A DNA stretch of 64,000 nt from positions 930,001 through 994,000 of the forward strand of contig JAFREQ010000076.1 in NCBI GenBank assembly GCA_025331565.1, read 5' to 3'. Source of the stretch: Holacanthus passer (taxonomy: Eukaryota > Chordata > Actinopteri > Pomacanthidae). The notes beneath the pieces were generated by a model. That model had not been told where the DNA came from. It was given only the letters and a program-made list of their open reading frames with translations, and made no database searches. Position 1 is the first letter of the stretch; the number at the start of each line of letters is the position of its first letter. Shown piece by piece: positions 37,736-51,204 of the stretch. Both the position numbers and the translations under genes were made by a program.

Positions 37736-40268
37736 CTGCCTATGCAACGAAGACAACTAGATGTTCATTAATTCTAAAGAAATAGCTCACACCGTTTGTA
37801 CAATGTGCTGTGATTCAGTCACACTTTAAACCTGGTATTCACAAATGATGTCTGACTGGGAGCAACTGTAGCATCAATATCTGTGTGCCATGCTCATAAA
37901 TAGGTTTTGTATTTTTGGCTCACTGCTTTTTTTTTTCTCTCAGTTAATAGATTTTATATCTTTTTTTTTTTTATCATAACAGCATTTGAGTAAAAATCAA
38001 GACGTGCTCTTTTGAAGTCAAAATGTTGGTACAGCGTTAGTACCTAGTGACATTTGAGGAAAGCAAAAATAGTTCCACTCTAGGGTGGGCCTTTGCACAG
38101 TTTAATCTGTCACTCTGCTCTGCTCATTAGTAGGAAAAGGAGCGTTGCTCATCCCTTTCTGTTTCAGCACAGTTGGCGAACAGTTGTTGTTTTGTCTCAT
38201 CAGAAGGGAGGGGCTACAACTACTGCTCCTCTGTTTTCAGAATCACGCTCACACAAGAGACACACACATTAATCATCACCATGCCCTTGTAAGCACACAC
38301 CAGTACAGTACACTCACTAACACTTACTGTATATATCACAATCAATATCCTTCCCAAGTATTGCATATATACACAGATTTTACCTGTCTAGTACGTATTG
38401 CCTGAGATAATTCTCTCTGCTATAATGCAGACATGGCACTGTTAAATAGCAGAAGAAGAGTAAAGACATTTCGGGTCTACACTCAAACCAATAGTAGTAA
38501 CAGCAGCAAATACTCAGGGTCACAATAATGAGGGGATTGAACAGAATTGATTCCATAACAAAATAACAAGCACTTGACAGTATAGTGAAGTCATATTTGG
38601 TATTTAGCTAAATTTAATTTAGTGTCAAATTGGCAAAGCAAATTCTGACAGCAGATAGCCCGTTCAGTCAGTATATTTACCATGTGGAGAACTAGTAAGT
38701 CCAGGATTGTTTGCATCTTTGTCTGCATATGTTAGTGCCTACCACAGTGGCATGAAGGGAGCAAGATCGAGGACTGATACACCTGAAGTATCCATCATAT
38801 TGAATGTGAAACAGCAGGATGCCTTAGTATGGGGTCTAATGCAAGTCTTTGATGTGGAGCAGCGAGCGGTTGACTACTCTCTCAGCCACTTGAATGACAC
38901 ACTACAGCCTTGCATTGACATGAGAGGGGCCAGAGCCGTGACGGGCTTTGCCACAGTGCTTTGAATGATCGAACCCTAACGAGTCAGCTCGTTAGCATAA
39001 ATACCTGACTGCTGGTGGTTAGTCACCTGTAGTCAGAATGTTCCAGTTTGAGTTTAATGGACGTCATATGAATGTTTTAAGCTCATCACTGTTAAAAGTT
39101 CTGAATCGGGACCTGCAGGATTTAAAACTGAAGCTACTCATTTACTTCAGTTACTTTGCAGTTAACATTAGTGAAGCAGCGCACTGTGTCGAGCTGTCAG
39201 CAATGTTGAGCTTGTCAGTTGGATATCAAACTGTTAGTTAAGTGGGATGTGTGTAACAAGCATTTTGTCATTATTCCCGGAAGTGAATAACAAGAAAACA
39301 AGATAGCTGTTCCAATTTTGCTGAGTTAGAAACTTGTCTTGTTCAGTGCTCTTTAGACCACAAATACAAGAGTTTGAAGGCCTTGCACACCATCTCCATG
39401 TTCTTAGTTATTGCCTGATTGGACCTTTGCTCAGGTTGAAGATGGGGAGATCCACGCTGGGATGTACGCGAGGTCTCAGTATTCCTTTAACTAAATGATA
39501 AAAGTGTAATTTGTCCAATTCACCTGTGCAGGTGTACCGTAGACATGCATGCTCTTTAATTTATGTGAAATAACAATAGAAATATTGTGTTTATTGTGCT
39601 CCAACATGAATTTCTATAATGCCGCCTCTTTAATGCCTCTTTAATGCTGTTCTTTTTTGTTATCCATGTCTTGTCTCGCCGCAGCACATCAAACAAAACA
39701 CACGCACATACACCCACACCAAAATGCCTGTTTTTCCCTCATTGATTCAAAAACTGTCAGTTTCTCCACTTCTCCTCTTTATTTGACTTCAGTTATTACA
39801 TTTTTGGCTGTAAATGTTTCATACATGTTTGCTGTTGCATTTTCTACATCTAGCTGACTACAGAGTAGCGAGCAGACAACAAGCACCCGAAATAAAGATG
39901 TATTTGTCAAGTGTTACACCATGTCAACATTTCATTCGTCTCCCCAGTGAACGTGAGCTCAAATGCAGCCTAATAGCCTCACACCTCCCGTTAAATCCCC
40001 CTGGGGGTAAATTGTTTGTTTACCATTCTTTTCAGGCCTCTCTGATAGCATAGCTGATAGCGTTACACTGTAATAAGTGAGACTGAGTGTGCGAACTTCA
40101 TATTTAGAATTGACACATTATGTCAGCCAGTGATGTGTTTTTGTAGACAGCCTGATCCAGTCCTCCGTTCTGTAAGATGGAATCCTATTTTCTCAAGATG
40201 ACATCCCTCAACCCTCCCCAGAGCATTATTGAACAACACCCGCTGAAGGATTGACTTTGTGTCTGGCT

Positions 40269-40270
<2 letters not shown>

Positions 40271-40331
<61 letters not shown>
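40271..40331 (+). repeat. (GT)30 microsatellite
   Basis: A perfect GT run of about 61 bp, the longest dinucleotide array in the window. It can form left-handed DNA and should be highly polymorphic. Confidence 0.97.
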
Positions 40332-40333
<2 letters not shown>

Positions 40334-40954
40334 AGGTAAGGTCCCATGATGCACGCGGACTTCCCGCGTTAAATCCATCACAGCTTGGCCTCAGACAGCA
40401 GCCTTGCCTCTCTGCCTGCCAGAGGCCTGGACTCTCACTGGGCTTTTCACACAGAGATGACCTGAACCTGTACGGGTCTGACATCTTATCCTCCCGTGCT
40501 GCCGACATGCAATAGTTCACTCACTGGCACATTCTATCAAGATCCTTACCTCTGTTGCCATAGGAGAATATATTATTAAGGAGCAGGCTGGAGGTTTTCT
40601 GAATGCCGCTGCAGACCAACGGAAGACTTGGCAGCTAAGATGCCATTCTTTAAAAAATAGATATTTATATGTATATCCTTGAAAACTGAGAAAAAAGCAT
40701 ATCAGGCCTGTTTTGACACTCTGTCAAGGAAGGTTCTTCTCAAAGTGGTTGTGTGACTGTTATTTAGTGTATAGATACGGTTCAGCTTCAACCCCTGTGA
40801 GTGTTTTCTTGGCAAATACGAGTGCAAACTTTGCACTGACTCAGGTGTGCTTAACTAATAATGTTGCAAACGAGGTTGTCTTTAGTTTTAGGGATGATGT
40901 TGGAGCAGTGCTGACATGTCACCTGTTGTTGTTTTTTTAACTCATTGGCCATAT

Positions 40955-41165
40955 GCGAGTTTTCGAGTGGCTGAATTTTATACAGAGATTTCTGGTCCCC
41001 AGAGGATGAATCCTACTGACGTTGGTGTTCCCCTGATTTTAGCTGTAGCGCTACCATGAGGTTGATTTTTGTGTGTGTGCTTTTGTGCTTGAAATTTTGA
41101 TCATTTTGGTGATTTCCTGACTTGTTTCTGTAGCGCCCCCATGGTTTACCAACGCATGACCCAGA
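40955..41165 (+). repeat. Dispersed fish repeat, forward copy
   Basis: Recognised by TGGTCCCCAGAGGATGAATC, GACGTTGGTGTTCCCCTGAT, TGTAGCGCTACCATGAGGTT, and a second partial unit with GGTGATTTCCTGACTT and TGTAGCGCCCCCATGG. It is the same family as 23140-23430 but in the opposite orientation. The paired 'tgtagcgc..ccatg' blocks show an internal duplication. Confidence 0.55.
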
Positions 41166-41222
41166 AACCAAGGTACAATTTGCACTGTAAATTTCATGCA
41201 ACTTTACACCCCTACTTCTTAC

Positions 41223-41254
41223 AGGGTAATGCTACTAAAAGGGTAATGCTACTT
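41223..41254 (+). repeat. 17-bp tandem duplication
   Basis: AGGGTAATGCTACTAAA is followed directly by AGGGTAATGCTACT: two units, the second incomplete. Confidence 0.85.
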
Positions 41255-41301
41255 CCTTCATCCTCTTTAGTGTCTGTCTCATATTAGATTTGGCGCAACT
41301 T

Positions 41302-41358
41302 CTTGACAATCAGTCAACTTCTAGACAGTCAGTCAACTCCTTGACCAATCAGTCAAGG
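41302..41358 (+). repeat. Three-unit 19-bp minisatellite
   Basis: Units at 41302-41320, 41321-41339 and 41340-41358 share the core GACnnTCAGTCAA with a few substitutions each. It lies about 50 bp after the 17-bp duplication, so this spot has undergone more than one slippage event. Confidence 0.8.
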
Positions 41359-42003
41359 AAAATTACAACCATGGGATTGGGACAGTGGCAGCCAAGACCC
41401 ATCAGTACTGGTGCAGGTCTCGGCTCTGTCAATATGTCTAATACCCCTTGCTGTCAACTGTGATCATTTGTTGCAGAATTATCATCAAAAATGAGTTTTA
41501 CCTGCGACAGAGTACAAACTGTAAATTACAGAGAAAGAGGACATTCATTGCTACCCTTTTTGAATGCTGCTGCTCATTCATTGATCATTAATCATTTATC
41601 ATGCTGCCAGTGTTGGTGTTCACTCTCCGTCGTTTTGGATGGTCAGCTGTGAATTCGAATTGAGTCTCTCTTGGAAATTCCTGTGGGTTGGTTTTCCACC
41701 CAGTCCACAGTTTGGGACCTGATCACTGATGAGAATTACACATATATCATTTTGGATTTTCGAGGAACATAGGAAGGACATGCTTCACTTCATTATGTTT
41801 CACACAAAGCAAAGTGGTTCCACTTTAAGCTGTGAAAGACAATGAAGCACGAAGTGGTTGCAGGGAGGACAGATGGATGCATGATTACTGCTGAGGAAGG
41901 AGGAAATGGGAGAAATCATAAAGTCCAAAATTAGAAAAGAGGATAAAATGATGGGTGATGAGGAGGAGAGAGGGAGGGGGTATCTCTGCATGAGCATCTC
42001 AGA

Positions 42004-42049
42004 GTGTGTGTGTTTGTGTGTATGTTTGTGTGTGTGTGTGTGTTTGTGG
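42004..42049 (+). repeat. Imperfect (GT)n microsatellite
   Basis: GT units interrupted by TTTG and TATG. It separates a purine-rich stretch on its left from a pyrimidine tract on its right. Confidence 0.85.
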
Positions 42050-42149
42050 GAGAGAGATGAAGAGAGAGACTGACAGGCAGAACTGTATGAGTTGATTAGT
42101 TTCCTGCTCACTTATTAGGATGCAGATTAGCTGCATTGAGGAACATCTG

Positions 42150-42500
42150 GGAGCTTTTCTCAGTCCCTTCTCCTCTCTCCACTCCTCACCTCCCTTTTCA
42201 TCTCTTCTCTTCGTTTATCAAACCCAACTCTCTGCTTTCGACTTTCCACATTTTCTCCTCTCCTTTCCTCTCTTCTTCTTTTTTCTCTCTTATTCTGCCA
42301 TCTTTCATTTCCTCCCCTCCAGCCCTCTCCAGCCTCTGTTTTTATCTTGCTCTCACCTCTCCTCCTGCCCTCACCCTGCCTTCACTCCTCTATTGTTTCC
42401 CTTTGGCAAAGGTCTCGTTTCCTGTCCTCCTGCTTCCTCTCCGCCTCTCTCAGTCTGTCAGTCAGAGCTGTCTTTCAGTCCCTCTTTTCATTTCATTCAA
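42150..42500 (+). repeat. Pyrimidine-rich tract, 350 bp
   Basis: It is strongly C+T biased with TCTCC and CCTCTC blocks. The long open frames across it have repetitive Ser/Leu/Phe/Pro composition and result from the base bias. A purine-rich stretch (41890-41990) and a GT run precede it. Confidence 0.85.
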
Positions 42501-45500
42501 ATGACGAGGAGATTTACATGAAGTCTTTCAGTGAGGCTCTGTCGTCCAGAGGAGGATTTAACTGCAGGCTGTATATTCAGATTGGTGTGAATACTTTTTC
42601 CTGTCTATGCTGCAACACACAAAGACGTCTGAGTGGGAGCGCCCGCTCCCATGTTTGTCAAAATAGCATCTAGCAGCAGCTTATGTTGACAGTTGAAGTC
42701 ATAATGGCTCTGTCTGCAAATGTGACTACAAGCAAGTCATAGAACGCAGTTTGCTACATATTACAGCCATTCATTACCCGCAGGCAGCAGTAATTCATAT
42801 TTCTTGTTTTAGTGTAGCATATAAACCCTCTTCTAGAAAATTTGCGATGTTTCCACCTCATGCTTAAAGGCCAAATAGCAGGAATACATCAACCCAGGCA
42901 CGTTGTTGCCCATAATCATATCAGCTATTGCAGATTCTGACCAGAAATGAGAAAAATCTATCAACATGGTGTAAAGATGGCGTCTATTCATACCACTGTT
43001 CTTTTCATTGTAAATAAGATGGAAACTTTGCCACCTATCTTCCCACTGTGACAGAGCCTCACAGAACCCTGTGTAAATTACTAAGTATTATCAGTTCAAT
43101 TTTATTAGTGTGAACCACATCCACTGAGAATTGAGGTAGTGGGAAGACAGACCAATTAGCAAATTACAGTTAGTGGTTTAGAAGATGAAAACAACAAGGG
43201 GCACCTAATTTGAAATTAGACTTGGGCATTATGTTTGATTTATGGGTCTGAAGGCTAATCCAATCACCTGCGAATAGATTTTGCTTTGCGGCCACTGACA
43301 ATGCTCCTAACCTAAGCAATGTCCAACTGAGCCTTACAGTAAGGCCACAGTAAGCAGAGGAAAAGTTTGTGGCCTGGGTTTTGTGAGGTTAACATTTGCC
43401 TTCATGACACAGTGCTGCAGGCCAGTCAATTATCTTTTAAAGCTGTGGTCAATTGACCATGTTGTCATACCTCAGAATACTTAAAATTTTATGCGTACAA
43501 CTTCTTTTATTATTCAGAGATAAAGGAAAGAAAAGGAGAGTCTGCCTTATGAGTCTTGGATAGTTCACATTTGGATTGTGCTGTTTGTTTTCATAAGCGT
43601 GGCATTTGATGTAGTTTCTGAAAAGCACATTTGAACTTTTGTCACTTTTGTCACTTTTGACTTGATGGTGTCACACCTTGAATGCTTATCTACTTTTACT
43701 GCTTTTCACCTGCTCTTTTGCCAGTGGAGTGCGAGACAAACATATGACTGAAGAGAACACATTCTCACTAAACAGTTAGCCTCTGTGAGGATGTTAAACT
43801 CTATTCTAATTGATGTGGCTAATTAACGTGGTGGTCACATTTGTAGTATTCATCCATAAGTGAAACCCAGTGGAAGCCGCTGCCAGCTGTTCGGGGACAG
43901 TGAGCACACAACAACGCTGTAATGATGTTACCCAAAGTGAACGCTGAGCAGGGACGGCTCCCTCTGGGATTTGAATCCCCACGGCGGTGCAGTGCCTTGT
44001 CTTACTTACACTTCGACCGGACAAGACAGTAGCCATTTAAGTATGTCTAATGGAGGCAAACAGGGATATTATTTTTGTTTTCAGTCAGGCACACACGAGG
44101 AAACCAGTTTTACAGGAGACATTTTGTTAGATGACAGCTCTTCAATTAAATGTCCTTTTTTATTGCAGAGCTTTCGTAATAAAATCCAAATGTTTAATGC
44201 TACAGAGGCTTTTATTTACCAGACAGATGAACATAATCTCTGTAAATGTGCACACATACACACACACAGTACATGCTGTACGTATATGTAACTATGCCCT
44301 GTATATCATCCTTGTAACATAAATTATTATGCCGTAAGCAGGTGGGCATTTCTGGCGTTTATGTTGTTATTTAAGACCAGATGTCAGCTCACTGTCGGTC
44401 ACAGTGTGTGTGTGTCTATTGGTGGGCATGCGTATGTGTGTGTGGTGGGTGGGGGTTGTGCCCATGTATGTCTGCAAGCAGCCCTGCAGTCAGCAAAAGC
44501 AGCCTGAGGACAATGAGAAGCGATGAGCATCTCAGAGTGAAGGCCGCTCAGCTGTCACATCGCTGTGTTTGTGTGTCAGTGTGTTTGCGTGTACAGTGTG
44601 CGTCCGCTCGGCTCTCGTCGACTCACACTTGTAGCCACTAGCGCTGACACAGCATGTCATGCCCCCCCGTCAAGGGCTGCTCATCGCATTTTGCTCTTCA
44701 TGTATGTGTGTTGGTGTGCATATGTGATGTTAGGTGACCCAACAGCTCAGGACTCTGTTGTGACGTGTGCATGTGGTTACCATGGCTCTCTGTTTCTCTT
44801 TGTAGAGTCCCAAGGAGAGGGCAATTACAGGTGAGACCCCAACCAGATAAAGGCAAACTGTAAGTGTAGGAATCTGAGGTTTTCTACCTGCTAGGTGGCT
44901 AAGGCAGCAGCATGGCTAAAGACTGTGAGATGCACATCTTTTAAGACATGCATGAACCTTACAAAGCAACATAGCGCTGAAAATCTAATTTGAGTATCCG
45001 CTCTTACCGAAACAAACAGTAACTTTTGAGGGAAACGACGTGTAGAACTGTTTGTTTTTAAGTGCAGTCACAGAAATTCATTTCCCATGAAATTGCCTCT
45101 CTGCATTGTGACGACCACGTTGCTGTGTTTTTTTATGGCGGGTGAAAACGCACTCAAAGAGCATATCTGTTGCAATCTGTAAAGCTTTCATGGTGCAGTG
45201 TTTGCAGGAAGCATGAGAAGAACTTCAATGAAGTGTTCAGATATTGTTATCAGTGTATGTTTGCTGCTGCATCTTTGGCGTTCAATTTCAAACTAAACAT
45301 TTCAGTGTGTTTGTATCTAAAAAAAGCTATGTGTAACAATAATGCAGTTAGTCAGAGCTGTAGTTAAGAAGGACTCCTACTTTGTTTATAGCAAGTAATG
45401 AGATGTTGATTCTCTGCTCTCCCTATTTGCTCACATACAGTAGGTAGGTAGTATATTAAATTCAGGTTGCTATTTTAAAGTCAGATAAAACATTTGCTTG

Positions 45501-48500
45501 TGCATGTGATTGAATGCTTTACATTACAGCCAGCCTCTAGTAGTTATCAGTATTTAATGTCAACACCTCAGCCCCAAACACACTTCAGATGTCAGTAAAT
45601 TCATTTCAAACCTGGTCGGCGTTAATTGTGCAGAATATGAGAAATGTTAGTCGAATTCTCTGCATTTAATACATCATCATCCATCTGAGGAGTCTAGGAC
45701 AAACAGGCAAGAGCTTAAAGAAGTATATTTATAGGGCACTCTTGCTCCCACATTTCTGAAACCTCTCTACAGCACACCTGGCATCTTGTAGCAGTAATAA
45801 CACCAAAGCACACTACACCAATAAGTTGCTTCTAAGTGGTGAGAAATGACCTGATTTCCAGCGTCCCAGACCACCAACTGGCAGCACGGATTAAGAGCAC
45901 AGAGAGCCCCCCTCAATAATGGCAGACGACTGTATTTTACAAAGTGATGCATTTTCATCCAAAGCCTTCAGTGCATATCCTCTATTAAGTATTGATATTA
46001 ATCAGTAAAGTACGTCTGATAATAGAACCTGATTCTTGCTTATCATTAAACTAGCCACAAACTCATGCAGCTGTGTTTCCTTAAATGAACTATTTCTCCC
46101 TCGCAGGGTCCAGGGCACAGAGCTCTGACCACATCTGATTTAATTGCCACGGCACAAAATGCTGAGACATTGCAGAGACATCTTGGGCAGTATTTTTTTT
46201 CTTTTAAATAAGTGCTCTCCCTCACTGTATGTGACTGGCCAGTGCATATTTTAAACTGAAAAAATAAGTAGCTAATTGGGATGCACTTGTTAAGCGTATC
46301 TCGCCCAGGCCAGTTGATCCCGTCTTTTGGGCTGTTAGTGTCTGAGCAGGAGTCCAGCGCTCTGTCTGTGTTTTCAGCAGTGTTTTAGAACTGCAGAGGA
46401 TGGACTCCCATGAGAACGGCCCAATTTGCCCAGTTCAAATTTCTTGATATATACAGTACATCTGATCAAGGATCCTAGTATGTACACTGAAGAGTCTGTA
46501 TACATCACTGTGTGTATAGAACTATCTGCTCTGAGCTGAAGGCACATGTCCTTCTGGAGATATTAAACATTTTCCACTTATCACTGGTATGATAAGAACT
46601 TAATCTGGCTTCCAGTATAACTCTAGTTGTACCCCTAATCTGAATCTTAAATCTTAATAAAGTTAGTGTCCACTTTTTTTTTGTTTAATTTCTAATTAAG
46701 CTAAATCAAAGCCCTAATTTCTAGTGGAAAACATGAGCTTTCTGATAAAAAATAAATAAATACCTTCACTTCCCTATTTTTGTCACAGCTTTGTGTGTAC
46801 GTGATTTATTTCATTTCACGTAGACACGAACATGCCACCTCTGTTTCCCTCCCTTTCACAATCACAGTCACACATGTGCAATGGACACATGGGCCAAAAA
46901 AGAGAGGGTGCACATTTGCACACACTGTCGCTGTTCACTGGCTGACCCATTGTCCCAGTGAGGAGAGCACACACACACACACAGAGTACACAGACCAGTT
47001 CATCCAACACTTGATTAGGTTAGTCCTGTGAAGGAGCTGCCATCAGTCTTAATATTACTCTAGAAGATAGGCTAGCTCAGTCCCACAGAGGCTGTATAGG
47101 CTGCACTGTACGTGCATGTGTGTGTGTATGTGTGTGTGAGAGAGAGAGAAGCTGTTGTATTGGCAAGAGACAAAATCTGTTTCCCACAGAATGTGCAAGA
47201 GCTATTCCAGGGATCTTGTTTTGGCCATGGAGGAGCTGTTATGTACTTGTTACATGTCAACTAAGGATTGAAGTATGGAGAACAAAGCAGCCTCCCAGAA
47301 GAAACGTCAGATTTGAGCTTCCTCTCTCTCATAAGTGCAGTGACTTTCCTGCACCGACACACGTAAACCCACCCTGACACAGACTCATCCACCTCCTGGA
47401 GCGACGGCGTGCCCATTGAGTTGTGAAGGACTTCTGCATTCATGCATTCTGTGTCTGTCTTTTTCCTCTCTCTGTCTCTCTATGCAGCATTGAATTCATG
47501 TCATGAAATTCTTAATGTAGCATGTGTGTTTTCCATCTCGCTAATTATAGCTACTAATTTTTCTATTGCCACACATAGGCCTTACAAGAGTTTTCCGTGG
47601 ATCTGTAAAGACATCCAACTAAAAGTGCCTCCTTTTTCAGTTTGGACTTCATAGGGTTTTTCACATTTGACAGGAAATAAAAAGGAGAACAAGAGTTTGG
47701 CAAGAGGCAAGGGCGCTCTGACAGTGTTATTTCCATGGGGTGCCAAGTGTGATTTAGCTTTATTACATCTACACAGGAAATTAAAATGTCACTAAAATCT
47801 GACGTTTTGTTCTCCATCACCAAAACACAGATTGCCATGCGCATCACTTCCTCTCAAATATGTCCGTTTAGTTTGACAGTGAAAACCTTGTCTCACTTAT
47901 TTCCCAATGAGAGTCTGTCCTGACAGTCATTTTCTGACATACAGTATATTCAAGCTGTGTGACATTGTTTGGTCCCTTCATGCACCGACATCTTTCTGTT
48001 TCCCGTGGTGTTTTGTAGTTTGAGGACACATTTCACGACTGACTCGGGATGTATTTAAATGTTTGCTGCCAGTTTAACACAAGCAATGACACACATTCGT
48101 GTCACAGTTTGTGCTGAAGCCCACGGAGACGCAGAGACTCCTCTGGGAAGTGCATTTTTACTCACTTTTGATTCTTCTTAACTGACCTGTTTACCACACA
48201 GGTACAAAGAGAGAAAACTGCTGAAGTGAAAGTTGTTATTCTCCAATGTGTAAGAATATTTTGTATACTGCAATATGAATATTGCAATATAATATAAAGA
48301 ATACAATAAACTTGGCTCTTAAGGGATGAGATTCTGTAGTTTAGGATGTGTGCTGTGAGCTGATGGCGCTGCAGCTTTGAGTCATGTCCTTATGTCCCAT
48401 GTTCCCTTTCGGACTTTGAGCAAATGACAGTCTAATCCTTCTGCATTCTTGATTCACAGAGTTAGTGACAGTGGTGCCTGTAGCCCGACCCCAAGCAGCA

Positions 48501-49064
48501 GCATGAAATTCAAACAAGCAATGAATAATCCAATCCCTACGATTTATTGATCATCTGTGTCCTTCATGGATGACTTTGGTGCAAAAACCTGTGATGTGTT
48601 GATGTGGTGTTTGCTCGGAGTTGATGAGCAGTATAATTACAGGCAGGGCTGTTTCTGACCACTTTGGTGCAACAGGCCGGGCTTCCATTAGCACCCCTAA
48701 AGGCTTTGATCTTTTCACAGTCACATAACATGATTATAACTTTTGGTTTCATTCAGCGTTATTCAACTTTACTCATCTTCTAGACCACTAAAATAGCCAG
48801 AAACCTTGGGCTTTGGGTCCAGATTTCTCTCTTACATACATTACCACAGTAAGTAAATATATAAAGACATTACTGTCGTTGTTACAGTCTCATTAAATGA
48901 TGAATAGTGTGTGGTCACTGCCTGCCTGTTTTGTCGTCCTTGACTAAAAAACATTTTGCAGTCCTTGTGTTGCAAATTACCGCTGACAATTTCTCTATCT
49001 TATCTTTAACGTCTATGTGATTACTTATCATGCTTTCAAAAGAAACACATCATTATAGCAATAA

Positions 49065-49215
49065 TAGATTTAATTTGTATTGTAACACCTTTCGTAAAAG
49101 AAATGCAGCTCAAAGTGCTTTACAACAAAGAAATTACATGCACTAAGGGCTTCACATAAAGACATAGAATGGACAAAATTAATGGAAAATAAGATGGAAA
49201 ATAAAAGCCACTTAA
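49065..49215 (+). repeat. Fish dispersed repeat fragment
   Basis: TTTAATTTGTATTGTAACAC, then ATGCAGCTCAAAGTGCTTTA and CAACAAAG resemble a frequent fish element whose core reads 'atgcagctcaaagtgctttaca'. It is followed by AT-rich sequence. No terminal repeats are visible. Confidence 0.45.
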
Positions 49216-49689
49216 TAATAAATAACAAAAAAACAAGGGCCTTGATGAGATTTTTTTTTTCCTTGATGAAATTAAATTTCTGACTGAAACCTGTTTTACA
49301 AGGATGTTAAACAGCAACTGATATGCAGCGTGGTCAGTTAGGGTCAAGGACCACATGTTTGTCTTTGATGGGCGCTCCGTCTGAATACCGCTTCAGGCAT
49401 ATACTTAATAAGCTTGTGAACTTCAAAGCAGCAAATTTGCCTTTGCCACACGTACGCCATTTCTTTTTAAATCAAAGCTTTAAAAAAATCCTCTTGTTTA
49501 TTCACACAAAGTGATGGCAGAAGGGTTACCACATAGAGGGATCAGAGTACAAAAAAATGGTGCAATGCAGTCCTCAGCCTTCAACCATTATACCATTTGC
49601 ATACAACATTGGCGTAATTAGTCACACTTTGTTTGGATAATCCAGTGCTAACAGTCATTTTATTATCAAGTTACAGTGTTGCTGTACTT

Positions 49690-49800
49690 TGGCACAGCGG
49701 TGCTTTGAGTTAAAAGCTAATGCCAACATGCTAATGATCACCATCGCAGTGTGTTAGCATTCTAATTATCACCAAACACAAAGCTGAGGCTCATGATAAT
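49690..49800 (-). repeat. Dispersed fish repeat, left half of split copy
   Basis: It carries GCTAATGCCAACATGCTAAT, GTGTTAGCATTCTAATTA and ACACAAAGCTGAGGCTCATG, the AACATGCTAA-rich half of a repeat seen whole at 23140-23430. It stops where Tc1 sequence begins at about 49801. Its other half resumes at about 51546 in the same orientation. Confidence 0.65.
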
Positions 49801-50098
49801 GCTGGTCAAGTGTGCCTTAAAAATTTTTTTTTGAAGTGTCACCAGCAAAGCACCACTACACCTTCACAGTGTGAACCAATTATGCAGATATTATCCGTTC
49901 ACCTTCTCTGCGTCACACAAAGACACAGTAGTTAGAACCAAAAACTTGATCTCATCACACCAAAGTACACATTTCCACCGGTGTAATGTCCATTCCTTGT
50001 GTTCCTTGGCCCAAACAATTCTCCCCTTCTTGTTGGTCTCCCTCAGTACTGGCTTCTTTGCAGCAGTTCGACCATGAAGGCCTGATTCATCTCACTAT
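49801..50098 (-). mobile_element. Tc1 transposon relic, part 1 (transposase core)
   Basis: The minus strand translates as GLHGRTAAKKPVLRETNKKG, then WAKEHKEWTLHRWKCVLWCD and EIKF. This matches the Tc1 transposase G-L-H-G-R-x-A-A-K-K-P and W-x-x-V-L-W-x-D-E-S-K-F blocks. The catalytic Asp of the DDE triad is kept near 49955, while Ser after D-E is Ile. Downstream in-frame stops make it dead. Similarity ends after AAGGCCTGATTCATC near 50098, and the rest of the gene continues from about 51205. Confidence 0.8.
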
Positions 50099-51204
50099 TT
50101 GTATCCAGCACAATCTCAGCTACAATAACATCAAAGTCGTATGTATTTCATGACTGTACTTTTTAGAAAAATAAATGATAAATCAACCTGTGAAAAGTAG
50201 AAAAACTGTGCTGAAATGTGTGAAAAAACATTACCTTAGCCATTGTGATGGACGTTTAGGTCACTTGAGGTGATTGTGTGATTGTATCAAGCACGAACAA
50301 TTGCATCTGCTCCATTGATTTGGGCATTTAATAGCCATCTGAAAATGTATGTCTCTGTTGTTTTGGAATCAAGACTTGGCAGTGGGACAGGTAATGGCTT
50401 TTTACACTGAACGCACACACACACACACACAAAACCAAAAGAAAATGCCAGTGTGCAGTAAGGACAACAGCTGAAAAGTGGCATTATTTAAATCATCATA
50501 CCATTTATAATATATACACAGACTGCCCCTGAAGAAGACATATTACTGTCATACAGGCTAGGTTGCCTCCACAAAACTTTCTATTATGTTTCATGACATT
50601 AGCTGTAGATGTTAGATGTTGGTTAGCTATTCATAGCTCAGCATTACCATTTATCATGCAAAATATGAATAATCACTAAGCTAAATAAGACTTAGCATTG
50701 GGGCAGAGAATGCACATAAAAATAGGCATCTTATGATGGGCTGTGAAAAAAAATCTGACTGCACAAAGCTTAGAGTGTCTTCACTGTTCACATGCATGTG
50801 TTATGTGCCGACACACAACATCTTCATCTGGGTCAAGTCGTAGCTCAAAATGACAGTGTTCCTCATTAGGGTCAATCTCTGGATCTGAGGAGCTGTCATC
50901 ATCGCTCCAAATGCCCTCCAAGATTAGGTCTCGCACTTCCAGTGTTCCAGAGTCTTTCCATCTTTCTGGCCATTTTCCAAATTGCAAAGCTTGTCTCCAA
51001 ATGCATGATGCTTGACTCTGCATTTCATCTTGTTCAGCATGGGCGTTCTCTAACCTGACTTAGGTCCTCTTGCATGATTGAAACTAACCGGCATATGAAC
51101 AGAATTGAAAATAGGGGGGTTGGGTTTGTGCTGTTCTCCGCGCTGTGCTGTTTAGATACTTTTCAAACGTTAATTTAATTCTTCATTATATTTATTTAAA
51201 AGAA
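50099..51204. other. 1.1-kb segment inserted into the Tc1 relic
   Basis: This DNA separates the two parts of the Tc1 element and matches no family I recognise. It contains a (CA)9 run at 50414-50431. On the minus strand, 51023-50781 is an 80-codon open frame with an acidic stretch (GIWSDDDSSSDPEIDPNEE), then further Asp/Glu-rich residues and an H-x-x-H near the end. The acidic composition recalls N-terminal regions of some transposases such as piggyBac, but that is only a guess. TTAA duplications at its borders were not found. Confidence 0.5.
50414..50431 (+). repeat. (CA)9 microsatellite
   Basis: A short CA run inside the segment that splits the Tc1 relic. Confidence 0.9.

Noticed and set aside
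40185..40520. 111-codon minus-strand frame with a run of Thr-His
   Set aside because: The run is a translation of the (GT)30 microsatellite and there is no other support for a gene.
42120..42521. Overlapping open frames of 122 and 133 codons
   Set aside because: They exist because pyrimidine-rich DNA lacks stop codons in several frames. Composition is almost only Ser, Leu, Phe and Pro.
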